A stretch of 64,000 bases of DNA from Gemmatimonadota bacterium (GTDB lineage: Bacteria > 4572-55 > J002). Shown here in pieces: positions 1 to 10,580 of the stretch. Below the pieces are notes generated by a model. The model searched no databases. It saw only the letters and a list, made by a program, of their open reading frames with translations, and was not told the DNA's origin. Within the stretch, counting starts at the first letter, position 1. Each line of letters begins with the position of its first letter. The position numbers and the translations under genes were made by a program. The stretch spans positions 1 through 64,000 of the forward strand of contig RFFQ01000173.1 of assembly GCA_003697105.1 (NCBI GenBank). The letters run 5' to 3'.

Positions 1-99
1 GGACACACCCGTACCCATTTCGAACACGGTCGTTAAGCCCTTCTGCGCCGATGGTACTGCACTGGAGACGGTGTGGGAGAGTAGGGCATCGCCGGGAAT
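1..99 (+). rRNA. rrf: 5S ribosomal RNA, 3' part
   Basis: The window opens inside a 5S rRNA. The stretch from about base 15 (CCCATTTCGAACACGG) through GCGCCGATGGTACTGC to GGGAGAGTAGGGCATCGCC follows the bacterial 5S consensus, including the loop B/C and helix IV-V regions. About 20-25 bases of the 5' end lie outside the window. The gene is on the + strand and is followed at once by a hairpin, so this is the end of an rRNA operon whose 16S and 23S genes would lie upstream. The exact 3' end is uncertain by a few bases. Confidence 0.93.
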
Positions 100-108
100 A
101 CCTTTATT

Positions 109-148
109 AAAGCCTTTTCCACTGATCTGGAAAAGGCTTTCGTTGTTT
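109..148 (+). terminator. rRNA operon terminator hairpin
   Basis: A perfect 12-bp inverted repeat, AAAGCCTTTTCC / GGAAAAGGCTTT, with an 8-base loop sits ten bases after the 5S gene. A modest T-rich tail (TTTCGTTGTTT) follows. Position and shape fit an intrinsic terminator of the rRNA operon. Confidence 0.8.
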
Positions 149-165
149 AAATAGCGCAGTTCAAA

Positions 166-206
166 TAAAAAGCCTCTGTGAACAAATTTCACAGAGGCTT
201 TTGTTA
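166..206 (-). terminator. Terminator of ahcY, possibly bidirectional
   Basis: The inverted repeat AAGCCTCTGTGAA / TTCACAGAGGCTT lies just past the ahcY stop codon. On the minus strand it is followed by a T-run; on the plus strand it is followed by TTTTGTT. It can therefore end ahcY transcription and also back up the rRNA terminator. Confidence 0.8.
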
Positions 207-227
207 TACATTCAAGGCTTCAATTTC

Positions 228-1565
<1,338 letters not shown>

Positions 1566-1699
1566 TTAAATGAATTGAACATAAGAGTGAATTAATTTTT
1601 GGTGCACTACCTTTTAAAACAACTTAAATACCGGTTTCTTTCGGTGATACCTCACTTTTTTTGGGAAAGGATTAACCTAAGTCGTTATCCATAAATTGC

Positions 1700-1728
1700 T
1701 TGACTTTGGCTCAAAAATCATCTATGCT
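1700..1728 (+). promoter_or_regulatory. Sigma70-type promoter for the cDPG synthetase-like gene
   Basis: TTGACT (1700-1705) and TATGCT (1723-1728) are separated by exactly 17 bases. Transcription would start near 1735 and give a leader of about 80 bases before the ATG at 1815. Confidence 0.65.
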
Positions 1729-1814
1729 TAAACTCAATTTAAAAGAGCATTTTGGACATTGGCTCCATTTCTATCAACTTTTTTTATTTATACTATAAAT
1801 TCTTAGGAGGTCTT

Positions 1815-3125
1815 ATGAACCGTACTCGTGTCATTATTATGGGCGCTGCTGGGCGCGATTTCCATAATTTTAATATGGTTTTTCGAGATAATAATCAATA
1901 TGAGGTTGTTTGTTTTACAGCAACCCAAATTCCCGATATTGCGGGACGAAAATATCCGGCAGAACTTGCCGGGCAACTTTACCCAGAGGGAATTCCGATT
2001 TACGATGAAGCTGATCTATTATCTCTAATTAAAGAACATCAGATTGATGAAGTTGTTTTTTCATATAGTGATGTCTCTTATCAGTATGTGATGAGTCACG
2101 CTGCCGCGGTTATGGCGGCTGGCGCAAATTTTAGATTGCTTGGGTGTAAAGATACGATGATCAAGAGTAACAAACCGGTGATTGCGATTACGGCAGTGCG
2201 TACAGGTGCCGGAAAGAGCCAAACCACGCGCCGAGTGAGTGAAATTTTGAAGGAAAAAGGAAAAACGCTGGTGGCTGTCCGGCATCCAATGCCTTATGGC
2301 GATCTTGCCGCACAAAAAGTACAACGTTTTGCCACACATGAGGACTTAGATACGCATGAATGTACAATCGAAGAGCGGGAAGAGTACGAACCTCATTTAG
2401 ATCGAGGCACAATTGTTTATGCTGGCGTAGATTACGCCGCGATCCTTGCTCAAGCGGAACAAGAAGCCGATGTGATTCTGTGGGATGGCGGAAATAATGA
2501 CCTTCCATTTTATAAACCGGATTTATGGATCACGATTGCGGACCCGCACCGCCCCGGTGATGAAACATCCTATTTCCCCGGTGAAAGCAACGTTCGTGGG
2601 GCAGATGTTGTGGTGCTGAATAAAATTGAAACGGCTTACCCAGAAAATGTGAAAGTTGTTCGGGATGCGGTTATGAACCTCAATCCTGAAGCCACAATTA
2701 TCGAAGCCGCCTCTCCCTTGACCGTTGAGGAGCCCGAACTGATCCGGGGTAAACGCGTTCTCGTGGTTGAAGATGGACCCACGCTGACGCATGGTAATAT
2801 GAAATATGGGGCAGGAGTTGAAGCCGCTAAAAAATATGGTGCCGCCGAATTGGTCGACCCACGCCCGTTTACGGTCAAGTCGATTACGGAAACCTATGAA
2901 AAATATCCAGACATTGGGACACTTCTTCCCGCAATGGGATACGGTAAACATCAGATGAAAGATTTAGAAAAAACCATTGATAAAACGGATTGTGATACGG
3001 TGGTTATCGGTACTCCCATCGATCTGGCAAAATTAATCAAAATTAAAAAGCCTTGTGTACGGGTTCGTTATGACCTTCAGGAAATTGGAACGCCTACTTT
3101 GGATGATGTTTTGAAAGATTTCTAA
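1815..3125 (+). CDS. Cyclic 2,3-diphosphoglycerate synthetase-like GTPase
   Basis: This is a 436-residue predicted P-loop protein of the family annotated as cyclic 2,3-diphosphoglycerate synthetase (COG2403-type GTPase). An N-terminal Rossmann-like domain (about residues 3-115) begins with RVIIMGAAGRDFHNFN. It is followed by a P-loop (TAVRTGAGKSQTTRRV, near residue 125) and by a VVLNKIE segment resembling the NKxD specificity motif. In methanogens the family founder makes an intramolecular phosphoanhydride of 2,3-DPG; whether bacterial homologues do so is unclear. The frame is open back to 1752, but I chose ATG 1815 because AGGAGG lies at 1805-1810 and the family starts here. The gene has its own promoter and terminator, so it is monocistronic. 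Confidence 0.82.
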   Translation: MNRTRVIIMGAAGRDFHNFNMVFRDNNQYEVVCFTATQIPDIAGRKYPAELAGQLYPEGIPIYDEADLLSLIKEHQIDEVVFSYSDVSYQYVMSHAAAVMAAGANFRLLGCKDTMIKSNKPVIAITAVRTGAGKSQTTRRVSEILKEKGKTLVAVRHPMPYGDLAAQKVQRFATHEDLDTHECTIEEREEYEPHLDRGTIVYAGVDYAAILAQAEQEADVILWDGGNNDLPFYKPDLWITIADPHRPGDETSYFPGESNVRGADVVVLNKIETAYPENVKVVRDAVMNLNPEATIIEAASPLTVEEPELIRGKRVLVVEDGPTLTHGNMKYGAGVEAAKKYGAAELVDPRPFTVKSITETYEKYPDIGTLLPAMGYGKHQMKDLEKTIDKTDCDTVVIGTPIDLAKLIKIKKPCVRVRYDLQEIGTPTLDDVLKDF

Positions 3126-3133
3126 ATCGACCT

Positions 3134-3181
3134 GGGGGTAGCCTTCTGTGATCTTACTAAAGAAGGTTACCCCTTTTCTTT
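3134..3181 (+). terminator. Intrinsic terminator
   Basis: A long hairpin pairs GGGGTA-GCCTTCT with AGAAGG-TTACCCC and is followed by TTTTCTTT, nine bases after the stop codon of the preceding gene. Confidence 0.85.
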
Positions 3182-3249
3182 AGCACGCTTTTTGCGAAGA
3201 GTATTCCCCAGTCTTTAACTCTGAATTGACCCCATAAAGGAAGTATCAA

Positions 3250-4260
3250 ATGTGGCGTAAATTAATTGCCCTAATCCTAACAATCAGTTTGGTTTCCATG
3301 TTTGCCAGCGGCTGTGGAACCTCGGGTAACAATCAAAACATTCAGGAAATTGTGCTGTATACCTCGGTCGATGAGGAGACCATCGCTTCTATTACGGAGG
3401 CGTTTGAGACGCTTAACCCAGATATTCATGTTCGTTATTTCCGGTTAGGTACCAGTAAGATTATTGCCAAATTGAATTCAGAAGTTAAAGCGGGCGCGCT
3501 TCAGGCGGATTTGGTCTGGACGGCTGAACCGGCATATTTTGAAGAGTTGAAGCGCGCTAATTTGTTGGCAAAATATTTGTCACCTGCGGCAAGTGCCATT
3601 CCGAAAGCGTTTGTGGATAAGGATGGATATTATATCGGTGCACGGGTTCTCTCCATGGGTATTGTTTACAATACCCGTGACGTTGCTCCAGCAGATGCCC
3701 CCACCGATTGGACCGATTTAATTGACCCGAAATGGCATGAGCAAGTTGCACATCCAAACCCGTTATATTCCGGTGCCGCGACCGCAACCGCGGTCAGTTT
3801 GACCTCACTTTTTGGCTGGGATTACTATCGTAAACTGCGGGGGAACGGCGCTGTTATCGTCAAAAGTAATTCGACGGTCGTCCAAAAAGTTGCGAGTGGT
3901 GAATATAAATTAGGAATTTGTCTGGATTATCTGGCACGAAAAATGGAAGTGAAAGGAAGCCCCGTCAAGTTTATTTATCCAAAAAGCGGTGCCATTTCGT
4001 GGGCAAGCCCAATTGCCATATTTAAAGATACCGATGAATTAGAAGCGGCTCAACGATTTGTAGATTATGTTATTTCTCCGGCCGGGCAAAAATTTTTGAC
4101 CGCGCGTCAAATTATTTCGGTGAACCCTGCCGTTGCGCCACCAGAGGGTGCACCCGAAATGCAAGCCACAATTGAAGCCTCACTACCCATCAATTGGAAG
4201 CGGTTGATCAACGAACGTGATGATGTTTTACAAGAATTCACCCATGTTATGTTGGAATAA
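3250..4260 (+). CDS. Iron-type ABC transporter substrate-binding lipoprotein
   Basis: This 336-residue protein is the periplasmic, lipid-anchored binding component of an ABC importer in the Fe(3+)/FbpA-like extracellular solute-binding family. It has a lipoprotein signal: a hydrophobic run followed by the lipobox-like SGCGT near residue 22. The mature N-terminus IVLYTSVDEE matches the characteristic first strand of these proteins, and ADLVWTAEPAYFEEL and the VISPAGQKFL C-terminus are also typical. ATG 3250 is preceded by AAAGGAAG. It is the first of three genes in transporter order (binding protein, permease, ATPase). Fe(3+) is the family default, but phosphonates, thiamine or other anions are possible; I saw no Fur-box-like palindrome upstream. 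Confidence 0.88.
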   Translation: MWRKLIALILTISLVSMFASGCGTSGNNQNIQEIVLYTSVDEETIASITEAFETLNPDIHVRYFRLGTSKIIAKLNSEVKAGALQADLVWTAEPAYFEELKRANLLAKYLSPAASAIPKAFVDKDGYYIGARVLSMGIVYNTRDVAPADAPTDWTDLIDPKWHEQVAHPNPLYSGAATATAVSLTSLFGWDYYRKLRGNGAVIVKSNSTVVQKVASGEYKLGICLDYLARKMEVKGSPVKFIYPKSGAISWASPIAIFKDTDELEAAQRFVDYVISPAGQKFLTARQIISVNPAVAPPEGAPEMQATIEASLPINWKRLINERDDVLQEFTHVMLE

Positions 4261-4293
4261 TCCTCCTGGTTTATGACGTAACGAGTGACACGA

Positions 4294-5967
4294 ATGAAGA
4301 ATTTTCGCCTTGAATATGGTATCATGGGGTCTGCCGTGGTGTTGTTACTGGGAATCACGGCGTTTCCGATGTCACTTGTGTTCATCCAAAGCCTGTTTAC
4401 CGAATATGGTGTCTTCACGCTCGATTATATGCACGCGGTCTTTACCGATCCCAGTAATTTTGAAGCCTTCCGCAATACACTCACCATTGCTTTTTTAACG
4501 GTTATTTTTACGATATTGATCGCCACACCGCTCGCGTGGTTGGTTGTCCGCACAGACCTTCCTTTCCGAAATACGTTCCGCACCCTGTTTTTAGTACCGT
4601 ACATGATCCCTCCTTTTATTGGCGCCATCGCCTGGGGCTTTCTGCTGGCGCCGCGAACCGGTTATTTTAATCAATGGTTTATGACCCTTTTTGATACGAA
4701 AGAGCCTTTATTCAATATTTATTCGTATTGGGGGATTGTTTTGGTGCTGACGTTTCATCTGTTTGCAGATGTCTTTATCATTGTTGCCGGTGCGTTAGAA
4801 CGGATGGACCCTACGTTGGAAGAAGCGGCACGAAGCTCTGGTGCCGGTATTTTCCGAGTCATGCGAGAAATCACCATCCCGTTGGTTTCGCCCAGTATCG
4901 GAGCAGGTGCGGTACTGGTCTTTATCACATCTGCCGCCAATTTTGGTATCCCAGCTTTGATTGGAATGGAAGGACGTGTATTTGTTTTGACAACCCGGAT
5001 TGTTTATTACATCGAAAAAGGTGGCTTTACCGGTATTCAGGAAGCGACAAGTCTTTCGGTACTTTTGGTTTTAACGGCATCGATTGCCCTATTTATTAAT
5101 CGCTGGTATCTGGGAAAGCGAAACTATTCCATTATTGCCGGTAAAAGCACCACTCCCATGCAAACCAAATTGGGTAAATTTCGGATTCCGCTCTTTTTGC
5201 TCTGTTCTGCTTTTGTGCTTATCACGGTTGTTGCACCGATTACCGTGATCTTTATGATTTCACTGTTGAAAGCATTCGGGATTAAGTTCGCTTTGGGTAA
5301 TTTGACACTTGCGAATTATGAGTGGATTTTATTTAAATCGGCGTACACGAAAGCATCAATTTTTAATAGTTTTGTGTTGGCGTCTTCTGCGGCAACGATT
5401 CTGGTGTTGATCGGCTCTGTTATCGCTTATATTTTGGTTAAAACCAACGTCAAAGGCAGACAATTCCTTGATTTTCTGGCGAATTTACCCTATTCTATTC
5501 CGGGAACCGTTGTTGCGATTGCCATGATCTTAGCCTTTTCCGGAAAATACGGTATTGCCATTTATAACACCGCCTGGATTCTGCTGGTGGCATATGTTGT
5601 GCGTTATATGGGCTTTGCGGTTAAAGCATTAACTGCCTCCCTAGAGCAGGTTCATGGATCATTGGAGGAAGCCGCCCGGATTTCCGGAGCGTCTTGGTTA
5701 CAGACATTTCGCACCGTGATTCTCCCCTTAGTCCGGCCCGGAATTATTGCCGCCTGGTTCTTAACCTTTATGCCCATTTTGCGAGAACTAACCATGTCGA
5801 TTTTGCTTTACGGACCCAATACCCGTACCATTGGGGTTGCCATTTTTGAGCTTCAAGATGGTGGAAATTATTGCACCTCAGCCGCGTTAGCCAGTTTAGT
5901 TTTGATGCTCATTATTGGTGGCAAAGTCATTATCAACCGGTTGTCCGGTGGAAAATTTAATATTTAG
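4294..5967 (+). CDS. Iron-type ABC transporter permease, double-domain
   Basis: A roughly 557-residue inner-membrane permease with about 12 predicted helices, built as two fused permease domains as in FbpB-type iron importers. Each half carries the EAA loop that contacts the ATPase: EEAARSSGAGIFRVM near residue 175 and EEAARISGASWLQTF near residue 460. The start is uncertain: GTG 4285 and ATG 4294 are in frame and neither has a good ribosome-binding site. I prefer ATG 4294. It lies 33 bases after the binding-protein gene and ends about 10 bases before the ATPase, so the three genes form one operon. Confidence 0.9.
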   Translation: MKNFRLEYGIMGSAVVLLLGITAFPMSLVFIQSLFTEYGVFTLDYMHAVFTDPSNFEAFRNTLTIAFLTVIFTILIATPLAWLVVRTDLPFRNTFRTLFLVPYMIPPFIGAIAWGFLLAPRTGYFNQWFMTLFDTKEPLFNIYSYWGIVLVLTFHLFADVFIIVAGALERMDPTLEEAARSSGAGIFRVMREITIPLVSPSIGAGAVLVFITSAANFGIPALIGMEGRVFVLTTRIVYYIEKGGFTGIQEATSLSVLLVLTASIALFINRWYLGKRNYSIIAGKSTTPMQTKLGKFRIPLFLLCSAFVLITVVAPITVIFMISLLKAFGIKFALGNLTLANYEWILFKSAYTKASIFNSFVLASSAATILVLIGSVIAYILVKTNVKGRQFLDFLANLPYSIPGTVVAIAMILAFSGKYGIAIYNTAWILLVAYVVRYMGFAVKALTASLEQVHGSLEEAARISGASWLQTFRTVILPLVRPGIIAAWFLTFMPILRELTMSILLYGPNTRTIGVAIFELQDGGNYCTSAALASLVLMLIIGGKVIINRLSGGKFNI

Positions 5968-5977
5968 GGGTTGAGTG

Positions 5978-7027
5978 ATGTCTCAGGTGATATTTGAACA
6001 TGTCTATAAATCATTTGATGGAAATACCTATGCGGTCAACGATATGCATGTGCAGATTGAGGATGGTGAATTTGTCTCCTTTCTGGGACCCTCTGGCTGT
6101 GGGAAAACAACCTCTCTTCGGATGATTGCCGGGTTTATGAACCCCACAAAAGGTAAAATCTACATTGGTGACCGGGTGGTGTCAGACCCAGAGCACGGTA
6201 CTCTTTTACCCCCAGAAACGCGACGTATCGGTATGGTATTTCAATCGTATGCCGTTTGGCCGCACATGAATGTCTTTAAAAATGTTGCTTATCCCCTGAA
6301 GATTCAAAAAGTAAGTCGGACAGACATCCAAAAGCGCGTGAGACTTGCCCTCGAAATGGTACATTTGGAGGGTATGGAAACGCGTTTCCCCCACCAACTC
6401 TCCGGTGGACAACAACAACGGGTTGCCCTTGCGCGTGCTCTCGTAATGGAACCGGAAGTGCTGCTCCTCGATGAACCGTTGAGTAATCTGGATGCTAAAC
6501 TCCGAGAAAAAATGCGGTTTGAAATCAAAGAATTACAGAGCCGAATCCATGTGACGGTCATCTATGTCACCCACGATCAGGCTGAAGCTATGGCAATGTC
6601 CGACCGAATTGTGGTGATGAACAAAGGCGTAACGCATCAAATTGGCTCGCCACGCCAAATATACGAAACACCGGCAGATGATTTTGTGGCAGGGTTTATC
6701 GGCTTAACCAATTTTATGAAATGTGAAATCATCGATCAACATAGAGTTCGCTTGCCCAATGGGGCGGAAATTGAGCCGGCGGTTGCCACAGACCAACAAG
6801 GGGAAGCGCTACTTTCAGTCCGTCCTGAAAAAATCTATTTGGTCAAGAACGGGGGTGACTTGCAAGGTACTGTCAAGCGCCGCACATATCTAGGTAATGT
6901 CCTGGATTATTTGGTTGATGTGGATGGTACCGATATTCGAGTGAGTAGCGAACCGCACATCATTTTTAATGAAGGTGATACGGTCGGTCTAGACATTAAA
7001 CGGTGTGTGGTGTTCAATATGAAATAA
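5978..7027 (+). CDS. Iron-type ABC transporter ATP-binding protein
   Basis: This 349-residue cytoplasmic ATPase powers the importer encoded just upstream. It has a Walker A ([10 protein letters not shown], about residue 37), the ABC signature [15 protein letters not shown], a Walker B ([15 protein letters not shown]) and the switch histidine in VTHDQAEA. The C-terminal region (about 240-349) is consistent with the TOBE regulatory domain of FbpC/PotA-type ATPases. GTG 5975 is in frame, but ATG 5978 is better placed behind AGGGG. The gene is followed by a 58-base pyrimidine-rich gap and then menC, with no visible terminator. Confidence 0.93.
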   Translation: MSQVIFEHVYKSFDGNTYAVNDMHVQIEDGEFVSFLGPSGCGKTTSLRMIAGFMNPTKGKIYIGDRVVSDPEHGTLLPPETRRIGMVFQSYAVWPHMNVFKNVAYPLKIQKVSRTDIQKRVRLALEMVHLEGMETRFPHQLSGGQQQRVALARALVMEPEVLLLDEPLSNLDAKLREKMRFEIKELQSRIHVTVIYVTHDQAEAMAMSDRIVVMNKGVTHQIGSPRQIYETPADDFVAGFIGLTNFMKCEIIDQHRVRLPNGAEIEPAVATDQQGEALLSVRPEKIYLVKNGGDLQGTVKRRTYLGNVLDYLVDVDGTDIRVSSEPHIIFNEGDTVGLDIKRCVVFNMK

Positions 7028-7085
7028 CACGCTCCTTCCTATTCTTTCCTTCTTCATTACCCATCTTCTAACTTCCTTCTTTTAA

Positions 7086-8132
7086 ATGAATCTGACGAAA
7101 ATCGACCTGTTTCGGTATTCAATCCCGTTTATACGTCCGTTGCAACTTCTCGGAACATGCCATACCCACCGTACGGGCTTGATCTTACAGATATGGGATG
7201 ATGCCAATCAGTGGGGATGGGGGGAAATCGCACCATTTCCCGGTTTGCATCCGGAAACACTGGCTGAGGCCCAAAACCAACTCATAAAATGGATGCAAGC
7301 ACCGGATAATACAGAAGATAGCGCCTTGTATCCAACGGTACGGTTCGGAGTAGAAAGCGCCCGATGGCACCTGAATGCCCGCCGGCACGGTACATCTATG
7401 GCTCGGTGGATTCAACCGGATGCTTCATCCCGTATCTATATCAATGGGCTAATTACACTCTCTGATGATATTGAACCCAAAGTAAGCGATTTATTATCTG
7501 CCGGTTACCGTTCCATTAAAATGAAAGTCGGGCAACTCCCGCTTCAGGAGGACATTGCCCGGGTAAAACAGGTTGGCCTCTGCTTACAAGGACGGGCGAC
7601 CCTCCGGCTAGATGCCAATCGAGCGTGGACATTTGACCAAGCAATTGAATTTATGCGCGGGATTGACCCCGTTCCGGTGGAATATATCGAAGAACCGCTG
7701 ATCGACCCCACTTTATTACCAAAATTTGCCAAAAAGACTGCTGTTCCCGTTGCACTCGATGAAAGTCTGTTGAACATAACTAGCTTGAATGACATCCCTT
7801 ATTTAGATACGGCTGCGGTGATCATTATCAAACCGAGTGTGGTCGGTGGAATTGCTAAAACCCTTGATTTTTTTCGCATCGCGCGGGATCGGGGAATACA
7901 GGTCGTTATCAGCAGTGCGTTCCATACCAGTGTGGGTCTAGCGGCGGAAGCAAACCTTGCCGCTTGCCTGCAAACGAACATCCCGATGGGGTTGGATACC
8001 TCCAAATGGTTGCAAACGGATGTTTTACTGGCACGGTTTATATCCAATCAAGGTTGTCTTGATCTGGCGAATATCAATTGTTATAATCTTTTGAATTTGG
8101 ACGTATTAGAGGAGATTTCGTGCCGAAACTAG
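7086..8132 (+). CDS. menC: o-Succinylbenzoate synthase
   Basis: A 348-residue enolase-superfamily enzyme that dehydrates SHCHC to o-succinylbenzoate in menaquinone synthesis. Sequence support is close to MenC: WGEIAPFPG near residue 43, the catalytic KMKVG lysine, metal-ligand segments RLDANRAWT, EEPL and DESL, then VIIKPSVVGG and the late ISSAFHTSVGL and GLDTSKWLQTDVL segments shared with E. coli MenC. Dipeptide epimerase is the main alternative in this superfamily, but those last motifs favour MenC. The ATG at 7086 follows a pyrimidine tract and has no Shine-Dalgarno site, which is odd beside its neighbours. The 3' end overlaps aroE by 13 bases. Confidence 0.87.
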   Translation: MNLTKIDLFRYSIPFIRPLQLLGTCHTHRTGLILQIWDDANQWGWGEIAPFPGLHPETLAEAQNQLIKWMQAPDNTEDSALYPTVRFGVESARWHLNARRHGTSMARWIQPDASSRIYINGLITLSDDIEPKVSDLLSAGYRSIKMKVGQLPLQEDIARVKQVGLCLQGRATLRLDANRAWTFDQAIEFMRGIDPVPVEYIEEPLIDPTLLPKFAKKTAVPVALDESLLNITSLNDIPYLDTAAVIIIKPSVVGGIAKTLDFFRIARDRGIQVVISSAFHTSVGLAAEANLAACLQTNIPMGLDTSKWLQTDVLLARFISNQGCLDLANINCYNLLNLDVLEEISCRN

Positions 8133-8920
8133 CTGTTATCGGTGACCCCATTGAACACAGCTTGAGTCCAGTCATGTTCAATGCGGCATTTCAGGTATTA
8201 GGATGGCTGGATTGGACGTACGAAAAAATTCAGGTGAAACCCTCTGAATTAAAATCACTGTTACCTAAATTAAAATCAGAGGGTTATATCGGATTAAACG
8301 TCACGATCCCCCACAAACAAGCCATGTTGAACTTCTTTGAACCGGATACCCCAGCCCGGGCAATCGGCGGGATCAATGCGGTTGATCTTCGTACCCATAC
8401 CGGCACCAACACCGATTGGGTCGGGCTTATAGATGACTTACGTGCCCATTCCATCAAATTAAAAGGACAACGCATCCTCATTGTGGGGGCGGGCGGTGCC
8501 GCACGGGCGGCAATTTATGGATTGTACCAGACCGGTGCTCATATCAGCGTTTTTAACCGTACCCCGGAACGTCTGAATGCTGTGATCCATGATTTTCCAT
8601 TCATTACTCCCGAAACATCTTTAAACAGCTTACAGAATTATCAAGTGATTCTCAATTGTACACCGGTGGGAATGTACCCCCATGTGGATGAATCCCCCAT
8701 TCCTCCCCCATTCAGAATCCCGAAATCAACTGTGGTGTATGACCTGATCTATCGACCCCGCCAAACCAAACTGATGCGCCTCGCTGCCGCTCAAGGATGC
8801 CGCGTGATTGGCGGCTTCGGGATGCTGATCCGCCAAGGTGCCGCCGCATTTGAGTGGTGGACAGGACAACCGGCGCCGTTGGAAGTCATGCGCATGGCAG
8901 TGGAGAAGGAGTTGGCATGA
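8120..8920 (+). CDS. aroE: Shikimate dehydrogenase
   Basis: A 266-residue NADP-dependent enzyme reducing 3-dehydroshikimate to shikimate, the fourth step of the chorismate pathway. The substrate-binding domain shows IEHSLSP near residue 10, where the family has SxS-P, and NVTIPHKQ with the catalytic Lys near residue 64. The nucleotide-binding loop is GAGGAARAA (about residue 121), and GFGMLIRQGAAAFEWW forms the conserved C-terminal helix. The GTG start at 8120 lies within menC behind GGAG. The stop overlaps the chorismate synthase start in ATGA. Confidence 0.96.
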   Translation: MPKLAVIGDPIEHSLSPVMFNAAFQVLGWLDWTYEKIQVKPSELKSLLPKLKSEGYIGLNVTIPHKQAMLNFFEPDTPARAIGGINAVDLRTHTGTNTDWVGLIDDLRAHSIKLKGQRILIVGAGGAARAAIYGLYQTGAHISVFNRTPERLNAVIHDFPFITPETSLNSLQNYQVILNCTPVGMYPHVDESPIPPPFRIPKSTVVYDLIYRPRQTKLMRLAAAQGCRVIGGFGMLIRQGAAAFEWWTGQPAPLEVMRMAVEKELA

Positions 8921-10089
8921 TTCGATTTTTGACTGCCGGAGAGAGCCACGGACCTGAACTGACCGCGATTGTTGAAGGCATTCCGGCGGGATTGCCACTC
9001 GATGTCAGCGCGATTAATCAGGAGTTAGCCCGCCGGCAAAAGGGATACGGTAGTGGTGGACGAATGCGTATTGAACACGATACCGTACGGATTTCTGCTG
9101 GAGCGATGGGCGGCAAAACGACCGGCGCACCCCTCGCGTTGCACATCCCAAATCGAGATTTTAAGAACTGGCACGATAAAGAAATTCCCCCGATGACCAT
9201 TCCCCGTCCGGGGCATGCGGATTTAACCGGCGCTATCAAGTATGGATATACCGATTTACGGTTAGCGTTAGAGCGAGCCAGTGCCCGAGAAACCGCTTTA
9301 CGAGTAGCTGTGGGCGCCATCACCAAACAATTTTTAGCCCAATTGGGGATACAGACCGGGGGTTATGTTGTGCAAATTGGGCGCGTAACGGCGGGGATGG
9401 ACCCCAACCTGCCGTTTACCAACCGGTTTCATCTAGCGGAAAAAAATACAGTACGTTGCCCCGATGAATCTGTGGTCAAAGCGATGGAAAATGAAATCCG
9501 AGCGGTAAAAAAAGCGGGGGATACCGTGGGTGGAATCATCGAGGTTGTAGCGCTGAACGTACCACCGGGCATCGGCAGTTATGTTCAGTGGGATCGCCGG
9601 TTGGAAGGCATGATCGCGCAAGCTATGTTGAGTATTCCGGCAATGAAAGGTGTGGAAATTGGTCCCGGCTTTGAAAATGCCGGTAAATGGGGCAGTGATG
9701 TCCATGACGCAATCCTGTTGAAGCCCAACCAACATTTGGGACGAAAAACCAATCGCGCCGGTGGAGTTGAAGGTGGAATTTCTACTGGAGAGCCGCTTCT
9801 CGTGCGGGTTGCCATGAAACCCATTGCGACGGTTCTCAAAGGGTTCGATTCGGTCGATTTAGCCACCGGACTACCCGCAAAAACCGTTTATGAACGGAGT
9901 GATTTTTGTGCCGTACCCCGGGCCGTACCCATTGTAGAAGCCATGCTTGCCATCGTGCTAACAAACGCTCTCCTCGAAAAACTCGGCGGGGATAGCATGG
10001 CGGAAATAAAGCCCCGTTTTGAAGCCCTACGGCGGGCATACGTGCCCGATTTGCCAATGGATAATGTCCCTTGGAGATTTGACTATTGA
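8917..10089 (+). CDS. aroC: Chorismate synthase
   Basis: A 390-residue FMN-dependent enzyme converting EPSP to chorismate. The N-terminus MIRFLTAGESHGPELTA and the RRQKGYGSGGRM segment are hallmark motifs, as are GHADLTGAIKYG, RASARETA and the GVEGGISTGEP loop. The length matches the longer Bacillus-type class. The frame extends upstream to 8854 inside aroE, but the ATGA overlap at 8917 and the MIRFLTAGESHG start decide the initiation codon. It is translationally coupled to aroE before it and aroK after it. Confidence 0.97.
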   Translation: MIRFLTAGESHGPELTAIVEGIPAGLPLDVSAINQELARRQKGYGSGGRMRIEHDTVRISAGAMGGKTTGAPLALHIPNRDFKNWHDKEIPPMTIPRPGHADLTGAIKYGYTDLRLALERASARETALRVAVGAITKQFLAQLGIQTGGYVVQIGRVTAGMDPNLPFTNRFHLAEKNTVRCPDESVVKAMENEIRAVKKAGDTVGGIIEVVALNVPPGIGSYVQWDRRLEGMIAQAMLSIPAMKGVEIGPGFENAGKWGSDVHDAILLKPNQHLGRKTNRAGGVEGGISTGEPLLVRVAMKPIATVLKGFDSVDLATGLPAKTVYERSDFCAVPRAVPIVEAMLAIVLTNALLEKLGGDSMAEIKPRFEALRRAYVPDLPMDNVPWRFDY

Positions 10090-10580
10090 ATAATATCATT
10101 CTGACCGGATTTATGGGCACGGGCAAAACCACGGTGGGTAAGCTCGTCGCGAAAATGCTACAATGGTCGTTTATCGATTTGGATCATGCGATTGAACAAC
10201 AGCGCGGAATGACCATCCACCAGATTTTTGAGCGATATGGCGAAGCCGCTTTTCGTTCCGCTGAAAACCGGTTTTGCCAATACCTCCTTCACTGTTCCCA
10301 AACGGTGATCGCCACTGGCGGAGGCACCATCCTCGATCCAGAAAACCGGTGCAATTTAGAAAAAACCGGTCTGTTGATCGCTCTCTTTGCCGACCCTTCC
10401 GAGATCGCGCGACGGCTACCAACCGCATCCGGTCGCCCGCTGTTTCAGGGGGACTGGCAAAAATTGTATGCGGAACGGTTGCCAGTGTACCGTGACCTCG
10501 CGCATCAAATTGAAACCACCGGAAAAACACCTGCCCGTGTAGCACAGGAGGTTATCACGCTGTGGCAACACTTCCGGTAA
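10086..10580 (+). CDS. aroK: Shikimate kinase
   Basis: A 164-residue kinase phosphorylating shikimate at the 3-hydroxyl. The P-loop GFMGTGKTTVGK lies at residues 7-18. The shikimate-binding Asp is in FIDLD, the Arg in FRSAENRF, and the GGG loop in ATGGGTILD. The start is TTG 10086, sharing four bases (TTGA) with the aroC stop, a typical coupled start. The 3' end overlaps aroB by 19 bases. Confidence 0.95.
   Translation: MNNIILTGFMGTGKTTVGKLVAKMLQWSFIDLDHAIEQQRGMTIHQIFERYGEAAFRSAENRFCQYLLHCSQTVIATGGGTILDPENRCNLEKTGLLIALFADPSEIARRLPTASGRPLFQGDWQKLYAERLPVYRDLAHQIETTGKTPARVAQEVITLWQHFR

Noticed and set aside
1684-1692. TTATCCATA resembling a DnaA box, as a hint of a replication origin
   Set aside because: It is a single imperfect copy. 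There is no cluster of boxes, no AT-rich unwinding region and no dnaN/recF neighbours here or near the tandem-DnaA gene.
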